Shown piece after piece: positions 9,438 through 18,095 of a DNA stretch of 64,000 bases. Where the stretch lies: contig NZ_JAJUWS010000005.1 in the NCBI RefSeq assembly GCF_021390475.1, positions 62,001-126,000 on the forward strand, given 5' to 3'. Within the stretch, counting starts at the first letter, position 1; each line of letters opens with the position of its first letter. Made by a program: the position numbers and the translations under genes. Origin of the DNA: Streptomyces sp. ST2-7A. GTDB taxonomy: Bacteria; Actinomycetota; Actinomycetes; Streptomycetales; Streptomycetaceae. The notes under the pieces are model-generated. The model had not been told where the DNA came from. It worked only from the letters and a program-made list of their open reading frames with translations, and did no database searches.

Positions 9438-10670
9438 TCAATCGGCGAGGTACAGCGGCATCCGGGCCAGGCCCCGAACCACCCGGCGGTCCCGGTGGAC
9501 CGGTGCGCCCGCGGTGCGCATCGAGGGGAAGCGGCGCAGCAGACGGGGAAGTGCGATCGCGGCCTCCAGCCGGGCCAGCGGGGCACCGAGACAGAAGTGA
9601 CCACCGGCCCCGAAGCTGAGCGATTGGTTCCCTGGCCGATCGGGGACGAACCGGTGCGGGTCGATGAAGCGTTCCGGGTCACGGTTGGCGGCCGCGAGCA
9701 CCAGGGTCAGCCGGGTTCCGCGCGGCAGAGCGGTGCCGTCGAGCTCGGTGTCCGCCGATGCCAGCCGGCTGGTGAGATGCACCGGCGGCTCCATCCGCAA
9801 CGCCTCCTCGACGAATCCCGGAGCGAAATCCGGATCGGTCCGCAGCCGCCGGGCATGATCCGGGTGGGCGAGCGCCAGGAGAACGCCATGGGCGATGAGG
9901 AAGCTCGTGGTCTCGAAGCCCGCGGTGAGCAGAACCATGAGGTTGCCCATGAGTTCGGCTTCGCTCAACCGCTGGGGAGTGGCGTCGCGCACCCGGGTCA
10001 GATGGGTCACGAGATCCCCTCCGGGCTGTTCGCGACGCTCCCCGGTCACCTTCCCGAAGTAGGCGGTGAGTGCGTCCATCGCGGAGTCCGCGCGGGCCAT
10101 GGCGGTCTCGTCCGGCATCCCGTCGGTGGAGACCGCCACGGCGGCGGCGGTCTCCCGGAACCACCTCTCGTCCCTCTCCGGGAATCCCAGCATCGTGCTG
10201 ATCACCGCCATCGGCAGCCGGGCGGCGAACTCCTCCACCAGATCCACCGGCTCGCCGCGGGCAGCCGGGCCGGCCAGCCGGTCCAGCAGTCGGTCGGCCA
10301 TCCCCTCGATGACCGACCGCAGTTCGCCGACCCGGGGTGGTGTGAAGGCGAAGCCGACCAGGGCCCGCAGCCGACCGTGGTCCGGCGGGTTGCTGAACAA
10401 CATGGAATCGGTGAACCCGCGCAACGAGGAGTGTCGTCTCCATCCCGGCCGCGTCTCGTCGTAGGCGGTACTGTCCGGCACCAGCAGGGTGTTGTCGCGC
10501 AGTGCCAGGGAGCAGGTCCGGTAACCGGTCACGACCAGTCGGCCCGGACCGCTCCGGGCGGGATCGCCGTGGCCGCGCAGAACCTCGTAGAGCGGATACG
10601 GATCCCGACGCCCCTCGGGGGTGGCCAGGGCGGTCAACGCTTCTCGTACGGACATGGTGGGCTGGGTCAT
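9438..10670 (-). CDS. Cytochrome P450 (SgcD3-like aryl hydroxylase candidate)
   Basis: A 410-aa soluble bacterial P450. It has the I-helix motif TAGFETTSF, ExxR in EEALR, the DPERF segment, and the heme-Cys loop FGAGGHFCLGAPLAR. The start ATG 10670 is preceded by GGAGG at 7 nt; an upstream in-frame extension looks non-coding. It sits between an O-methyltransferase and the Fe-S flavoprotein. In C-1027 biosynthesis a P450 (SgcD3) hydroxylates the benzoxazolinate ring before O-methylation by SgcD4, and gene order here suggests the same pair. Ferredoxin and reductase partners are not encoded nearby. The family is certain; the substrate is inferred. Confidence 0.9.
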   Translation of the reverse strand: MTQPTMSVREALTALATPEGRRDPYPLYEVLRGHGDPARSGPGRLVVTGYRTCSLALRDNTLLVPDSTAYDETRPGWRRHSSLRGFTDSMLFSNPPDHGRLRALVGFAFTPPRVGELRSVIEGMADRLLDRLAGPAARGEPVDLVEEFAARLPMAVISTMLGFPERDERWFRETAAAVAVSTDGMPDETAMARADSAMDALTAYFGKVTGERREQPGGDLVTHLTRVRDATPQRLSEAELMGNLMVLLTAGFETTSFLIAHGVLLALAHPDHARRLRTDPDFAPGFVEEALRMEPPVHLTSRLASADTELDGTALPRGTRLTLVLAAANRDPERFIDPHRFVPDRPGNQSLSFGAGGHFCLGAPLARLEAAIALPRLLRRFPSMRTAGAPVHRDRRVVRGLARMPLYLAD

Positions 10671-10714
10671 CCGGAGCCTCCCGGGACGGGCCTGGATACG
10701 GGAATCGCGGTGGA

Positions 10715-11719
10715 TCAATCCGTCGTCAACTCGAAGATCGCGGACTCCCGGGCGAGGCGGACGGCATCGACCCTCAAGCCGGCCCGTTCGGCCAGCGCGG
10801 AGAATTCCTTCGCGTCGCGTTCACGCGCCCCGTAGACGCACAGCATGCGCAGGTCCATGCCGGTGTGACGGATGTCGTCGGCTCCGCTCACGGACTCGAT
10901 CACCAGGATCGATCCGGTGCGCCCGGCGGCCTCGGCACAACGCCGGAGAATGGCGACCGCCGCGTCGTCGTTCCAGTCGTGGAGCACCAGGGAGAGGAGG
11001 TAGACATCCGCGCCTCCCGGCAGCGGGTCGAAAAAACTACCGGCCACCGTGTCGGCGCGGTCTCCGAGGCCGGTTTGGTGGAGCCCGCGCCGGGCCTCGG
11101 CCACGGCCTCCTCCTGGTCCACGACCGTGCCCCTCAGATGCGGATGGGAGGTGAGCAGCGCACACAGCAGCGATCCGTCTCCACCACCGACATCGACCAC
11201 GTGCCGGGCCCGCGACCAGTCGAAGGCGGCCAGCACCTCGGACGCGCGGCGGGCCACGTCGTGGCCGAGGAGGCGGTGGAAGACCTCGGCCCGTTCGGGA
11301 TCCGCGGCCAGATCCTCCCAGAAGGGTCGTCCGTAGCGGACGGGGAACGCCGCTTCGCCGGTCCGAACCGAGTGCAGCAACTCCACGAAGGACAACTCAC
11401 CCCTGCCCCCGGTCCCGATGTCGAACCAGGACCGGATCCCGGCGGGGTGGTCGTCCCGCAGGGCTTCGCCGAGCGGGGTCAGCGCGTAGCCGGTCGCGGT
11501 GTCCCCGGTGAGGACACCGCGCACCGCCAGGTGCCGCAACAGTCGGTCGAGCGCGTTGTGATCCGCCCCCACGATCCGGGCCAGGCGGGCCACATCCGTG
11601 ACACCCGCCGAAATGTGGTCCGCGATCCGCAGGGTCGCCGCCACCCGGATCGCCATGGGCGTACCGAGATTCGCCATGCGCCAGAGCCTGGCGGCGGACC
11701 CGTCGTCGTCTCCCCACAC
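10715..11719 (-). CDS. SAM-dependent O-methyltransferase (SgcD4-like)
   Basis: A 334-aa plant-type O-methyltransferase. The N-terminal winged-helix dimerisation domain (about 15-90, LWRMANLGTPMAIRVAATL) is followed by the SAM-binding motif VVDVGGGDGSLL and the catalytic-region segment SLVLHDWNDD with its His. GTG 11719 is preferred because AAGGAG is 7 nt upstream; a longer GTG start at 11752 is possible. First gene of the eight-gene leftward operon. Expected role: methylate the hydroxyl placed by the adjacent P450 to give a methoxy-benzoxazolinate. The phenolic substrate is inferred, while the fold and cofactor are clear. Confidence 0.88.
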   Translation of the reverse strand: MWGDDDGSAARLWRMANLGTPMAIRVAATLRIADHISAGVTDVARLARIVGADHNALDRLLRHLAVRGVLTGDTATGYALTPLGEALRDDHPAGIRSWFDIGTGGRGELSFVELLHSVRTGEAAFPVRYGRPFWEDLAADPERAEVFHRLLGHDVARRASEVLAAFDWSRARHVVDVGGGDGSLLCALLTSHPHLRGTVVDQEEAVAEARRGLHQTGLGDRADTVAGSFFDPLPGGADVYLLSLVLHDWNDDAAVAILRRCAEAAGRTGSILVIESVSGADDIRHTGMDLRMLCVYGARERDAKEFSALAERAGLRVDAVRLARESAIFELTTD

Positions 11720-11823
11720 GGCTGCTCTCCTTGTCCGGGACGTGATGGCCACCGGTCATCATGGTGCAGCGGGGGGCCGCGCGCTTCTTCCCGAGTGCCC
11801 GATTTCCCCCGGGGAGAGCGGGA

Positions 11824-11862
11824 AGCGCCCCGTCACCCGGACGAGCCGGGTGACGGGGCGCT
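11824..11862 (-). terminator. Perfect 17-bp hairpin after the MMPL gene
   Basis: Arms AGCGCCCCGTCACCCGG (11824-11840) and CCGGGTGACGGGGCGCT (11846-11862) are perfectly complementary around a 5-nt loop. It lies 20 nt beyond the MMPL stop, upstream of the O-methyltransferase gene, so it separates the exporter transcript from the benzoxazolinate-type operon. Confidence 0.85.
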
Positions 11863-11881
11863 CACGGGCGGGTGGAGGGCG

Positions 11882-13999
11882 TCAGACGACCACCTGTTCC
11901 CTGGAGGTGTCGGTCCGGGGGGTGTCCTCCTCCCGGTCCGTGCCCTCATCGGAGTCCCGGGCCAGGGCGCCCGGCCACCAGAACCGCTTGGCCCCGAGAT
12001 CGAGTGCCAGCGCGGGCACGAGCACCGTGCGGACGAGGAAGGTGTCGATGAGGATACCGATTCCGACGATGACGCCCATCTGTGCCATCGAGACCAGCGG
12101 CAGCACCGCGAAGACCGCGAAGGTGCCCGCGAGCACCAGACCGGCCGAGGTGATCACCCCACCGGTGCCGGCCAGGCCCGCCACGACACCACGACGGTGC
12201 CCCAGGCGAAGGGTCTCCTCCCGGACGCGATGCATGAGGAAGATGTTGTAGTCGATACCGAGCGCCACCAGGAACACGAAGCCGAGCAGCGGCATCGACC
12301 AGTCGATGCCCGCGTGGTCGTAGACGTGGGTGAACAACAGGTTGGCGGCACCGAACGCGGCGAAGTAGGAGATCACCACGGTCGCCAGCAGCAGAAGCGG
12401 CGCGACCAGCGCACGGAGCAGAACGATGAGCACCAGCAGGACCACGATCAGCACCGCCGGCACCACCACCATGAGATCCCGCGCGAAGGCGGTCTCCTTG
12501 TCGAGGGCCTGGGCGGTGTTCCCGCCCACGAGGGCGTCGGTCGTGTCGCGGAGTTCCCGGATGGTGTCCATGGCCTCCTTGCTGTCGGGCGCGTCGGACA
12601 GCACGACCGTCAGCTGTGTCGACTCGCCGTCCGGCGTGACCGCGGCCGTCTCCACCGACGCGACACCGGGCAGCGCCTCGGCCTGTCGCGCGACCTGTTC
12701 GGCATCGGCGGTGTCGGTGATCAGGATCGTGGGATCGGAGGTCCCGGACGGATAGTGCTCCGACAGGCGTTCCTGGGCGTGCACCGACTCCGGGGGGGTC
12801 TGGAACCAACCGGTCTGCGGCAGCCCCATGGAGGCACCGAACATGTTCATGGCCAGGACGGCGACGGCGGCGAGCGACAGCACCCAGGCCCGACGCGGCC
12901 GGGCCGCGACGGCGTTGCCGATCCGCTCCCAGCGTCCCACCGACGCGGTCGGGGTGTCGGTGAAACGGGGGATGCGAGGCCAGAACACCCAACGTCCGGC
13001 CACGACCAGAAGGGCGGGCAGCACGGTGACCATCGCGAGGAAGCCGAAGGCGATACCGACGACGCCGACCAGCCCCATGGAACGCGAGGAGTTCATGTCG
13101 GCCATCGCCAAACAGAGCAGACCGGCCGCGACGGTGGCCGCGGAGGCGACCACGGCGGGGAGGGTGCGCCGCAGAGCGGAACGCATCGCGACGTGGCGAT
13201 CCTCCTCGGCGCGCAATTCCTCGCGGTAGCGGGAGATCAGCAGCAGCGCGTAGTCGGTGCCCACGCCGAAGACGAGGACCATCAGCACGCCCGAGCTCTG
13301 CGGGTCCACCTGGAGTCCCGCGTACTCGGCGAGAAGGTAGGCCCCCGCCTGGGTCAACACGGCGGCGAAGGCGACGGCGATCACGGGGAAGAGCCACAGG
13401 ACCGGGCTGCGGTAGGTGAAGAGCAACAGGAGAACGACGACGAGCGCGGTGATCGACATCAGGGTGATGTCGAGGGACTCGAAGACGTTGTAGGCATCCG
13501 CCGTGGCGCCGCCCGCCCCGCCGACCAGTGCCTCCACACCCGAGGGGTTGCCCGCGGAGACCACGTCGCGGATCTCTTCCACGCGTTCGGCGAGCAGTGC
13601 CTGGTCGGTGCCCGAGAGGGGCACCACCACCACCAGGGCCAACCCGTCGTCGGACGGTATCGTCTCGGAGACGGAGTGCCCCTCCTCGGCGAGGGCGGCC
13701 AGGGCCCCGCGGTCGGTCTCGACCTTGGCGCGAGCTTCTTCCCCGAGCGGATCCTCGCCGACGTAGACGACCACCGCGGACATCAGATCGTCGGCGCGGA
13801 AGCGTTCGAGCTGTGTGTTCACCTCCGCCGATTCCGCCCCCCGTGGGAGGAAGGCGTTGGCGCTGGTGTCGGACACCTCCCCGAGCTTGCCGGCGAGCGG
13901 GCCCAGTGCCATCGCGGCGATCAGCCAGGCGACGAGCACCAGCCACTTTCCGCGTCTGCTGCCCGGCACCGCGGTACAGCGGCTGAGCCATGTGCGCAT
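11882..13999 (-). CDS. MMPL/RND-type exporter
   Basis: A 705-aa membrane protein of the MMPL family. The pattern is one N-terminal transmembrane helix (about 18-38), a large extracytoplasmic loop, a five-helix bundle, a second loop, then five more helices, ending in a charged cytosolic tail. Family motifs include GTDYALLLISRYREE in the first bundle and LGIDYNIFLMHRVREE in the second, carrying the Asp residues of proton relay. ATG 13999 has GAGGAGAG upstream. In antibiotic clusters such pumps export the product driven by the proton gradient; here export or self-protection against the enediyne is likely. A hairpin terminator follows. Confidence 0.92.
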   Translation of the reverse strand: MRTWLSRCTAVPGSRRGKWLVLVAWLIAAMALGPLAGKLGEVSDTSANAFLPRGAESAEVNTQLERFRADDLMSAVVVYVGEDPLGEEARAKVETDRGALAALAEEGHSVSETIPSDDGLALVVVVPLSGTDQALLAERVEEIRDVVSAGNPSGVEALVGGAGGATADAYNVFESLDITLMSITALVVVLLLLFTYRSPVLWLFPVIAVAFAAVLTQAGAYLLAEYAGLQVDPQSSGVLMVLVFGVGTDYALLLISRYREELRAEEDRHVAMRSALRRTLPAVVASAATVAAGLLCLAMADMNSSRSMGLVGVVGIAFGFLAMVTVLPALLVVAGRWVFWPRIPRFTDTPTASVGRWERIGNAVAARPRRAWVLSLAAVAVLAMNMFGASMGLPQTGWFQTPPESVHAQERLSEHYPSGTSDPTILITDTADAEQVARQAEALPGVASVETAAVTPDGESTQLTVVLSDAPDSKEAMDTIRELRDTTDALVGGNTAQALDKETAFARDLMVVVPAVLIVVLLVLIVLLRALVAPLLLLATVVISYFAAFGAANLLFTHVYDHAGIDWSMPLLGFVFLVALGIDYNIFLMHRVREETLRLGHRRGVVAGLAGTGGVITSAGLVLAGTFAVFAVLPLVSMAQMGVIVGIGILIDTFLVRTVLVPALALDLGAKRFWWPGALARDSDEGTDREEDTPRTDTSREQVVV

Positions 14000-14066
14000 G
14001 TTCTCTCCTCGTTGCTCCCGTGCGCGACCGCAGGGCACCGTGCCGGGACGGTTGGGTGTCTCATGA

Positions 14067-14115
14067 CCGTGGCGGACACCGACAGGGACCCTTCCCGGTC
14101 CGGTGTCCGCCACGG
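14067..14115 (-). terminator. 15-bp hairpin after the alpha/beta hydrolase gene
   Basis: Arms CCGTGGCGGACACCG (14067-14081) and CCGCCACGG-containing arm 14101-14115 are perfectly complementary around a 19-nt loop. It starts 6 nt past the hydrolase stop on the minus strand and ends before the MMPL start, so it probably terminates the hydrolase transcript. Confidence 0.75.
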
Positions 14116-14120
14116 CGGGG

Positions 14121-14906
14121 TCACTTGGTGAAGAATTCCGTCAGTTCGGGGGCGAGCTTCGCCGTATCGACCTCGATGCCCTGCCCCTCGAGGGTGCGGA
14201 GTCGGCCGTTCGGCAGGGCCTCGGCGGTGGCGCGGGCACCACTGTGCAGCCACGGCGGGGTCTGGTCACCGTGCGCCACCAGAACCGTCGTGGTGATGGT
14301 GCCCAGTTCGTCGGTGGGCAGTGAGAAGTCACCCATCAGCTCGATGTCGTACGACAGGGTGTGCGCGAGGCTCTCCAGCCCACCCCAGAACGGGGCCATC
14401 CGCATACCCGCCACCGCCTCGGCGGGAGCTCCCATGGCCCGGGTCATGAAGAGCTCGACCGCGTCACCACGCCGCTCGGTCGCGGTGAGGTCGGCGAGCG
14501 TCTTGCCGAATCCGGCCGGGGGACGCGGACCGGTCTCGTCCACCACGAACGGGGGGTCGTAGACGACGACCCGGGAGAAGGGCACCCCGGCGGCGGCGGC
14601 CTTCAGGGCAAGCGCCCCACCGGCCGAGAGGCCGAACACGTTCACGCCGTCACCGGCCTCGGAGACCAGGGCGGCGAGGTCCTCGATCTCCTTCCCGGCC
14701 GAGTAGCTGTCCGCGTCACCGCTGTCACCGCGACCGCGACGGTCGTAGTTGTACACCGTGAAGTGCGCGCTCAGGGCCTCGGCCAGCTGGGTCATGGTGG
14801 GGTGAAGACGCTGACTGAACGAGCCCCCCACGAGAATGACGGGTTCCCCGCTTCCGCTGCGGTCATAGGCGATGGGAGTGCCGTCGGCGGACTGAACGGT
14901 ATTCAT
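14121..14906 (-). CDS. Alpha/beta hydrolase
   Basis: A 261-aa single-domain alpha/beta hydrolase. The strand-turn YDRRGRGDSG is followed by the nucleophile elbow FGLSAGG (Ser), and a candidate acid and base lie in the C-terminal third, where VLVAHGDQTPP is visible. The usual late catalytic His is not obvious: the tail reads GQGIEV where many relatives have GxxH, so catalytic competence is uncertain. Monocistronic, divergent from the IS701-like gene, and closed by its own hairpin. Similar proteins are common stand-alone actinobacterial hydrolases; a role in enediyne maturation or detoxification is only possible, not shown. Confidence 0.75.
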   Translation of the reverse strand: MNTVQSADGTPIAYDRSGSGEPVILVGGSFSQRLHPTMTQLAEALSAHFTVYNYDRRGRGDSGDADSYSAGKEIEDLAALVSEAGDGVNVFGLSAGGALALKAAAAGVPFSRVVVYDPPFVVDETGPRPPAGFGKTLADLTATERRGDAVELFMTRAMGAPAEAVAGMRMAPFWGGLESLAHTLSYDIELMGDFSLPTDELGTITTTVLVAHGDQTPPWLHSGARATAEALPNGRLRTLEGQGIEVDTAKLAPELTEFFTK

Positions 14907-15198
14907 GGGTCTCCTGAGAGCTGACCTGATTCACGGGCGCCGGCCGCCCGGCCCCAAATCGTCCCCGTCCTCGCGCGTGCGCGCATCTCCCAAATTGCTC
15001 CGTTCAACCGCCGCGGCCGTCGACCGTCCGGTTCGGCGGACGTGAACGCCGATGACCAGCCGAGGAGTTGACCTCGACGATGGTGATCGACTTGGCGAAG
15101 TCGCCTCCTGTCGCCGGACGGTTGGAGCGGATCCCGGACGTTCACTATTCTCACGGAGGTCACACCGACTGCTCCGAACAGGGGAGGTAACTGAGGCC

Positions 15199-16398
15199 AT
15201 GGCCACAGGCGTTACCGCAGCTCCCGACAAGTCGGCATTCACGTACACCGACTCGCTGTTCTCCTACCTCCCCCGGGCGGATCAGCGTCGCTGGGCCGGG
15301 GCCTACCTCCTGGGACTGCTGACCGTCGACGGCAAGAAGACGGTCCGCAACCTGGCGGCCGCGGTCACCGATTCGCCCACGGCCTCACAGTCGCTCCACC
15401 AGTTCATCAACTCCAGCCCCTGGGACTGGGCGCCGGCGCGAAAGACGCTGGCGGCCCGGGCGGAGCGGGCCATGGCGCCACTGGCGTGGACGATCGATGT
15501 GGCATTGTTGCGCAAGCGCGGCCCGCATTCATGCGGGGTGCACCGACGCTTCATCTCCTCCACCGGACGGTCGGCCGTCTGTCAACTCGGCGTGGGGGTT
15601 TTCCTGACCAACGCCTCCATCGCGGTCCCCGTGAACTGGGAACTGCTGTTGCCCGGCCGTTGGGAGAGCGATCCGGAGCTGCGCCACCGGACGCGGGTGC
15701 CCGAGGACGTCCACGCCCCCACGGTCGAGCAGGCGGTATTGAGGGCCATCGATATCGTCGGCGGGGGCCGGACGGGAGGAACCCTTCCGATCGTCGCCGA
15801 CCTCAGCACGTGCAACGAGGCCGAGCGAGTGGTCCAGCACCTCTCCCGGCGGGGCCTCCACTACATGGTTGCCGTTCCCGATTCCTTCCGTGTGGTGCTC
15901 GGTCGACGACCGGGCCGGGTCGCCTCGACCGGCCACGGCCTCGCGGTCTCCGCGCGTAGCCTCTTCCAGTTCGGTGCCGGGGATCTCTTCACGGTGGAGC
16001 CCTTCCCCCCCACGGCCGCGGGGAACACCTCCGACACCTTCATGGTCGGTCGGGTCGGTGTTCCCGGACTGTCGGCCGAACGAGCCCCCGAATCCCATCT
16101 CCTGTTCGCGGTCCGGGGCCGGGACACCCTCCAGCCGAAGAAGATATGGCTGACCTCCCTGGCCCCGTCCTCCCCCGAGGAGCGCTCGGTCCTCCTCGGG
16201 ACCCCATGGCACGCCCAGACCGCGATGCGGCGGATGCTGGTCGATTTCGGCATGTCCGACTTCGAGGGCCGCTCCTATCCCGGCTGGCATCACCACATGA
16301 CGATGGTCTCGGCCGCCTACGCCTACGATGTTCTGGGAGCGGGGGGCGGGCTCGCGCGGCACGACCGCCGGTTGACCGGGGGCCGGTCGCTACCATGA
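15199..16398 (+). CDS. IS701-like transposase, possibly domesticated
   Basis: A 399-aa protein with the IS701/DDE nuclease fold: N-terminal SLFSYLPRADQRRWAGAYLLGLL, a WTIDVALLRKRG strand, HRRFISSTGRSAVCQLGVGVFL, and a C-terminal FEGRSYPGWHHHMT. Candidate acidic residues are Asp100, Asp201 and Glu356. The normally conserved ADAGYG around the second Asp reads VADLSTCNE, and the paired Asp before Asp100 is Ile, so activity is doubtful. I see no terminal inverted repeats or target duplication. It is followed after 4 nt by an HxlR regulator and lies upstream of the core cassette. Start ATG 15199 is chosen by the GGGGAGG site. IS701-like proteins occur inside many actinomycete clusters without mobility. 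Confidence 0.7.
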   Translation: MATGVTAAPDKSAFTYTDSLFSYLPRADQRRWAGAYLLGLLTVDGKKTVRNLAAAVTDSPTASQSLHQFINSSPWDWAPARKTLAARAERAMAPLAWTIDVALLRKRGPHSCGVHRRFISSTGRSAVCQLGVGVFLTNASIAVPVNWELLLPGRWESDPELRHRTRVPEDVHAPTVEQAVLRAIDIVGGGRTGGTLPIVADLSTCNEAERVVQHLSRRGLHYMVAVPDSFRVVLGRRPGRVASTGHGLAVSARSLFQFGAGDLFTVEPFPPTAAGNTSDTFMVGRVGVPGLSAERAPESHLLFAVRGRDTLQPKKIWLTSLAPSSPEERSVLLGTPWHAQTAMRRMLVDFGMSDFEGRSYPGWHHHMTMVSAAYAYDVLGAGGGLARHDRRLTGGRSLP

Positions 16399-16402
16399 CC
16401 AC

Positions 16403-16846
16403 ATGTTGAAGCACACCTACGAGGGGCAGGAGTGCAACCTGGCGCGCACCCTGGAGGTGGTCGGGGAGCGGTGGACGCTCCTGATCGTGCGTTCCGCGTT
16501 GCTCGGGACCCGGCGCTTCGAGGGGTTCCTGGACGGGCTCGACATCGCCCGCAACGTGCTCAACAAACGACTGCAGCGGCTGATGGAGTACGGGGTACTG
16601 GAACGTGTCCCCTACCAGGACCGGCCGTTGCGCCACGAATACGTGCTCACCCCCGCCGGGCACGACCTGGCACACGCGGTCGTCGCCTTGACGCAGTGGG
16701 GTGAGCGCAATCTTCCCCATCCGGCACGCGGACCGTTGGGCGCGGTCCACCGGGGGTGCGGCGGGCCGATCCACGCGGAGCTTCGCTGCGCCGAATGCGC
16801 GCGCGCCATCGGTGGTGACGAAGTACTGGTCCCCGAGGATCGCTGA
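16403..16846 (+). CDS. HxlR-family transcriptional regulator
   Basis: A 147-aa winged-helix regulator of the HxlR type. The family opening is present (YEGQECNLARTLEVVGERWTLLIVRSALLG), then the recognition segment FEGFLDGLDIARNVLNKRLQRLMEYGVLERVPYQ is split across the helix-turn-helix, followed by YVLTPAGHDL of the wing. The C-terminal extension has Cys pairs (HRGCGG, LRCAECA) that could bind metal or sense redox state. It begins 4 nt after the IS701-like stop with no separate ribosome site, so it is probably co-translated. HxlR proteins often control nearby oxidative or detoxification genes; targets here are unknown. Confidence 0.88.
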   Translation: MLKHTYEGQECNLARTLEVVGERWTLLIVRSALLGTRRFEGFLDGLDIARNVLNKRLQRLMEYGVLERVPYQDRPLRHEYVLTPAGHDLAHAVVALTQWGERNLPHPARGPLGAVHRGCGGPIHAELRCAECARAIGGDEVLVPEDR

Positions 16847-17023
16847 CTCCCGGTATCGCCCCCCGTCGCCCGAACACCCGCACATCACTCGAACACCATC
16901 TTCCCGGGACCACGGGGAGTCCGCCTGAACGTTCCGCCTGCGCACGACCGAAGATGCCGCTCCATCGGATGGGTCACACGATGAGGCCGCTGAGGTGAAC
17001 TCGGACGGGCGAGGAGAGAGCGG

Positions 17024-18019
17024 ATGGCTGGTATCCCGGGAGCGGCACTCAGATTGGCGATGGCTCCTTCACTGGACCGGGTGAGCTTCGCGGCCAGGGG
17101 GTTTCCCGGTGCCACCGCGAGCGCGGCGCGGCACCTGGAAACCATACCGCAAACCGTGGTGTGCGGTTTCGAATGGGGCCTGGAGACCAAGACCGTGGCC
17201 GAAACCGAGCGGCGTTTGGAGATGATCGCGCCCGAGGTACGGGGGTTCGCCTACGAGGGCGCCACCATGGCATGTGTCATCCGTGACGCGATGAGGCCGG
17301 GTGGAAAGCGGACCCTGGAGCTGCTGACGGGTGCCGGTCGGCCCCACATCTTCCTGAACTACATCGGCATCGGCTTCGCGATGGCCCGACTGCCCCGCCC
17401 TCTGTGGCGTCGCGTGGTGCCCCGGCCGACCGACCCGGAACTCTATCCGCAGATGAACTGGCTCGCGGTGGACGGCTACGGCTTCGACCGGGCCTACTTC
17501 GACACCCGGAAGTGGATCGAAGGTCAGTACCGTCCGCGTCCCCATCCCTGGGAGGGCGACCGCGAGTACTTCCCGCGGGCGGTGGACCAAGGAGTGGGTC
17601 GGGCTCTGTGGTTCGTGTACGGCGGCCGGACCGACGATGTCGCCGCGGCGGTTCGCCGCTTCGCCCATGATCGTCGGGCGGACCTGTGGAGCGGGGTCGG
17701 ATTGGCCGCCACCTTCGCGGGAGGCACCGACGGGGCGGGCCCGGAACGGTTGCGCGCCGAGGCCGGCGAGCACGCCGGACACCTGGCCCAGGGAGCGGTG
17801 TTCGCGCTCAAAGCCCGGCATCGGTCGGGACACATCCCCTCCTACACCCGTGCCACCGGTCGCGTCCTGACAGGTCTCGACGCGGAGGCCGCCGTGGAAC
17901 TGGCCGACGCGGGGGCGCCGGCCCCCGGCATCGGTGCGAGTGGCGGTGTGCCCGGATACGAGCGGTGGCGTATCGCGGTCCGTGAGCGACTGACGGAATT
18001 CCCCGCACCTTCGAAGTAG
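17024..18019 (+). CDS. unbL: Enediyne UnbL-like protein (DUF1702), copy 1
   Basis: A 331-aa protein of the DUF1702/UnbL family found with enediyne PKSs. Shared family segments are RGFAYEGATMACVIRDAM, YIGIGFAMARLPRPLW, DGYGFDRAYFDTRKW, DQGVGRALWFVYGG and the late HLAQGAVFALKAR. It is paralogous to the next gene, with the same motif order. The biochemical role of UnbL is not established; genetic work on related clusters shows cassette genes are needed for the enediyne core. No transmembrane segment or cofactor motif is evident. Start ATG 17024 has GAGGAGAG upstream. It begins the rightward core operon. Confidence 0.85.
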   Translation: MAGIPGAALRLAMAPSLDRVSFAARGFPGATASAARHLETIPQTVVCGFEWGLETKTVAETERRLEMIAPEVRGFAYEGATMACVIRDAMRPGGKRTLELLTGAGRPHIFLNYIGIGFAMARLPRPLWRRVVPRPTDPELYPQMNWLAVDGYGFDRAYFDTRKWIEGQYRPRPHPWEGDREYFPRAVDQGVGRALWFVYGGRTDDVAAAVRRFAHDRRADLWSGVGLAATFAGGTDGAGPERLRAEAGEHAGHLAQGAVFALKARHRSGHIPSYTRATGRVLTGLDAEAAVELADAGAPAPGIGASGGVPGYERWRIAVRERLTEFPAPSK

Positions 18020-18095
18020 GAATTTCCAACCGGCGACCCTTAGCTTTTCGGGAGTCGGACCACTGTGAAATCTGCACGAGAGGCGGTTCGTCGCG

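Noticed and set aside
10502-14131. A 1,209-codon open frame on the plus strand
   Set aside because: It runs antisense to the P450, O-methyltransferase and MMPL genes and has a His/Gln/Gly/Arg-rich translation without domains; it is a shadow of GC-rich coding DNA.
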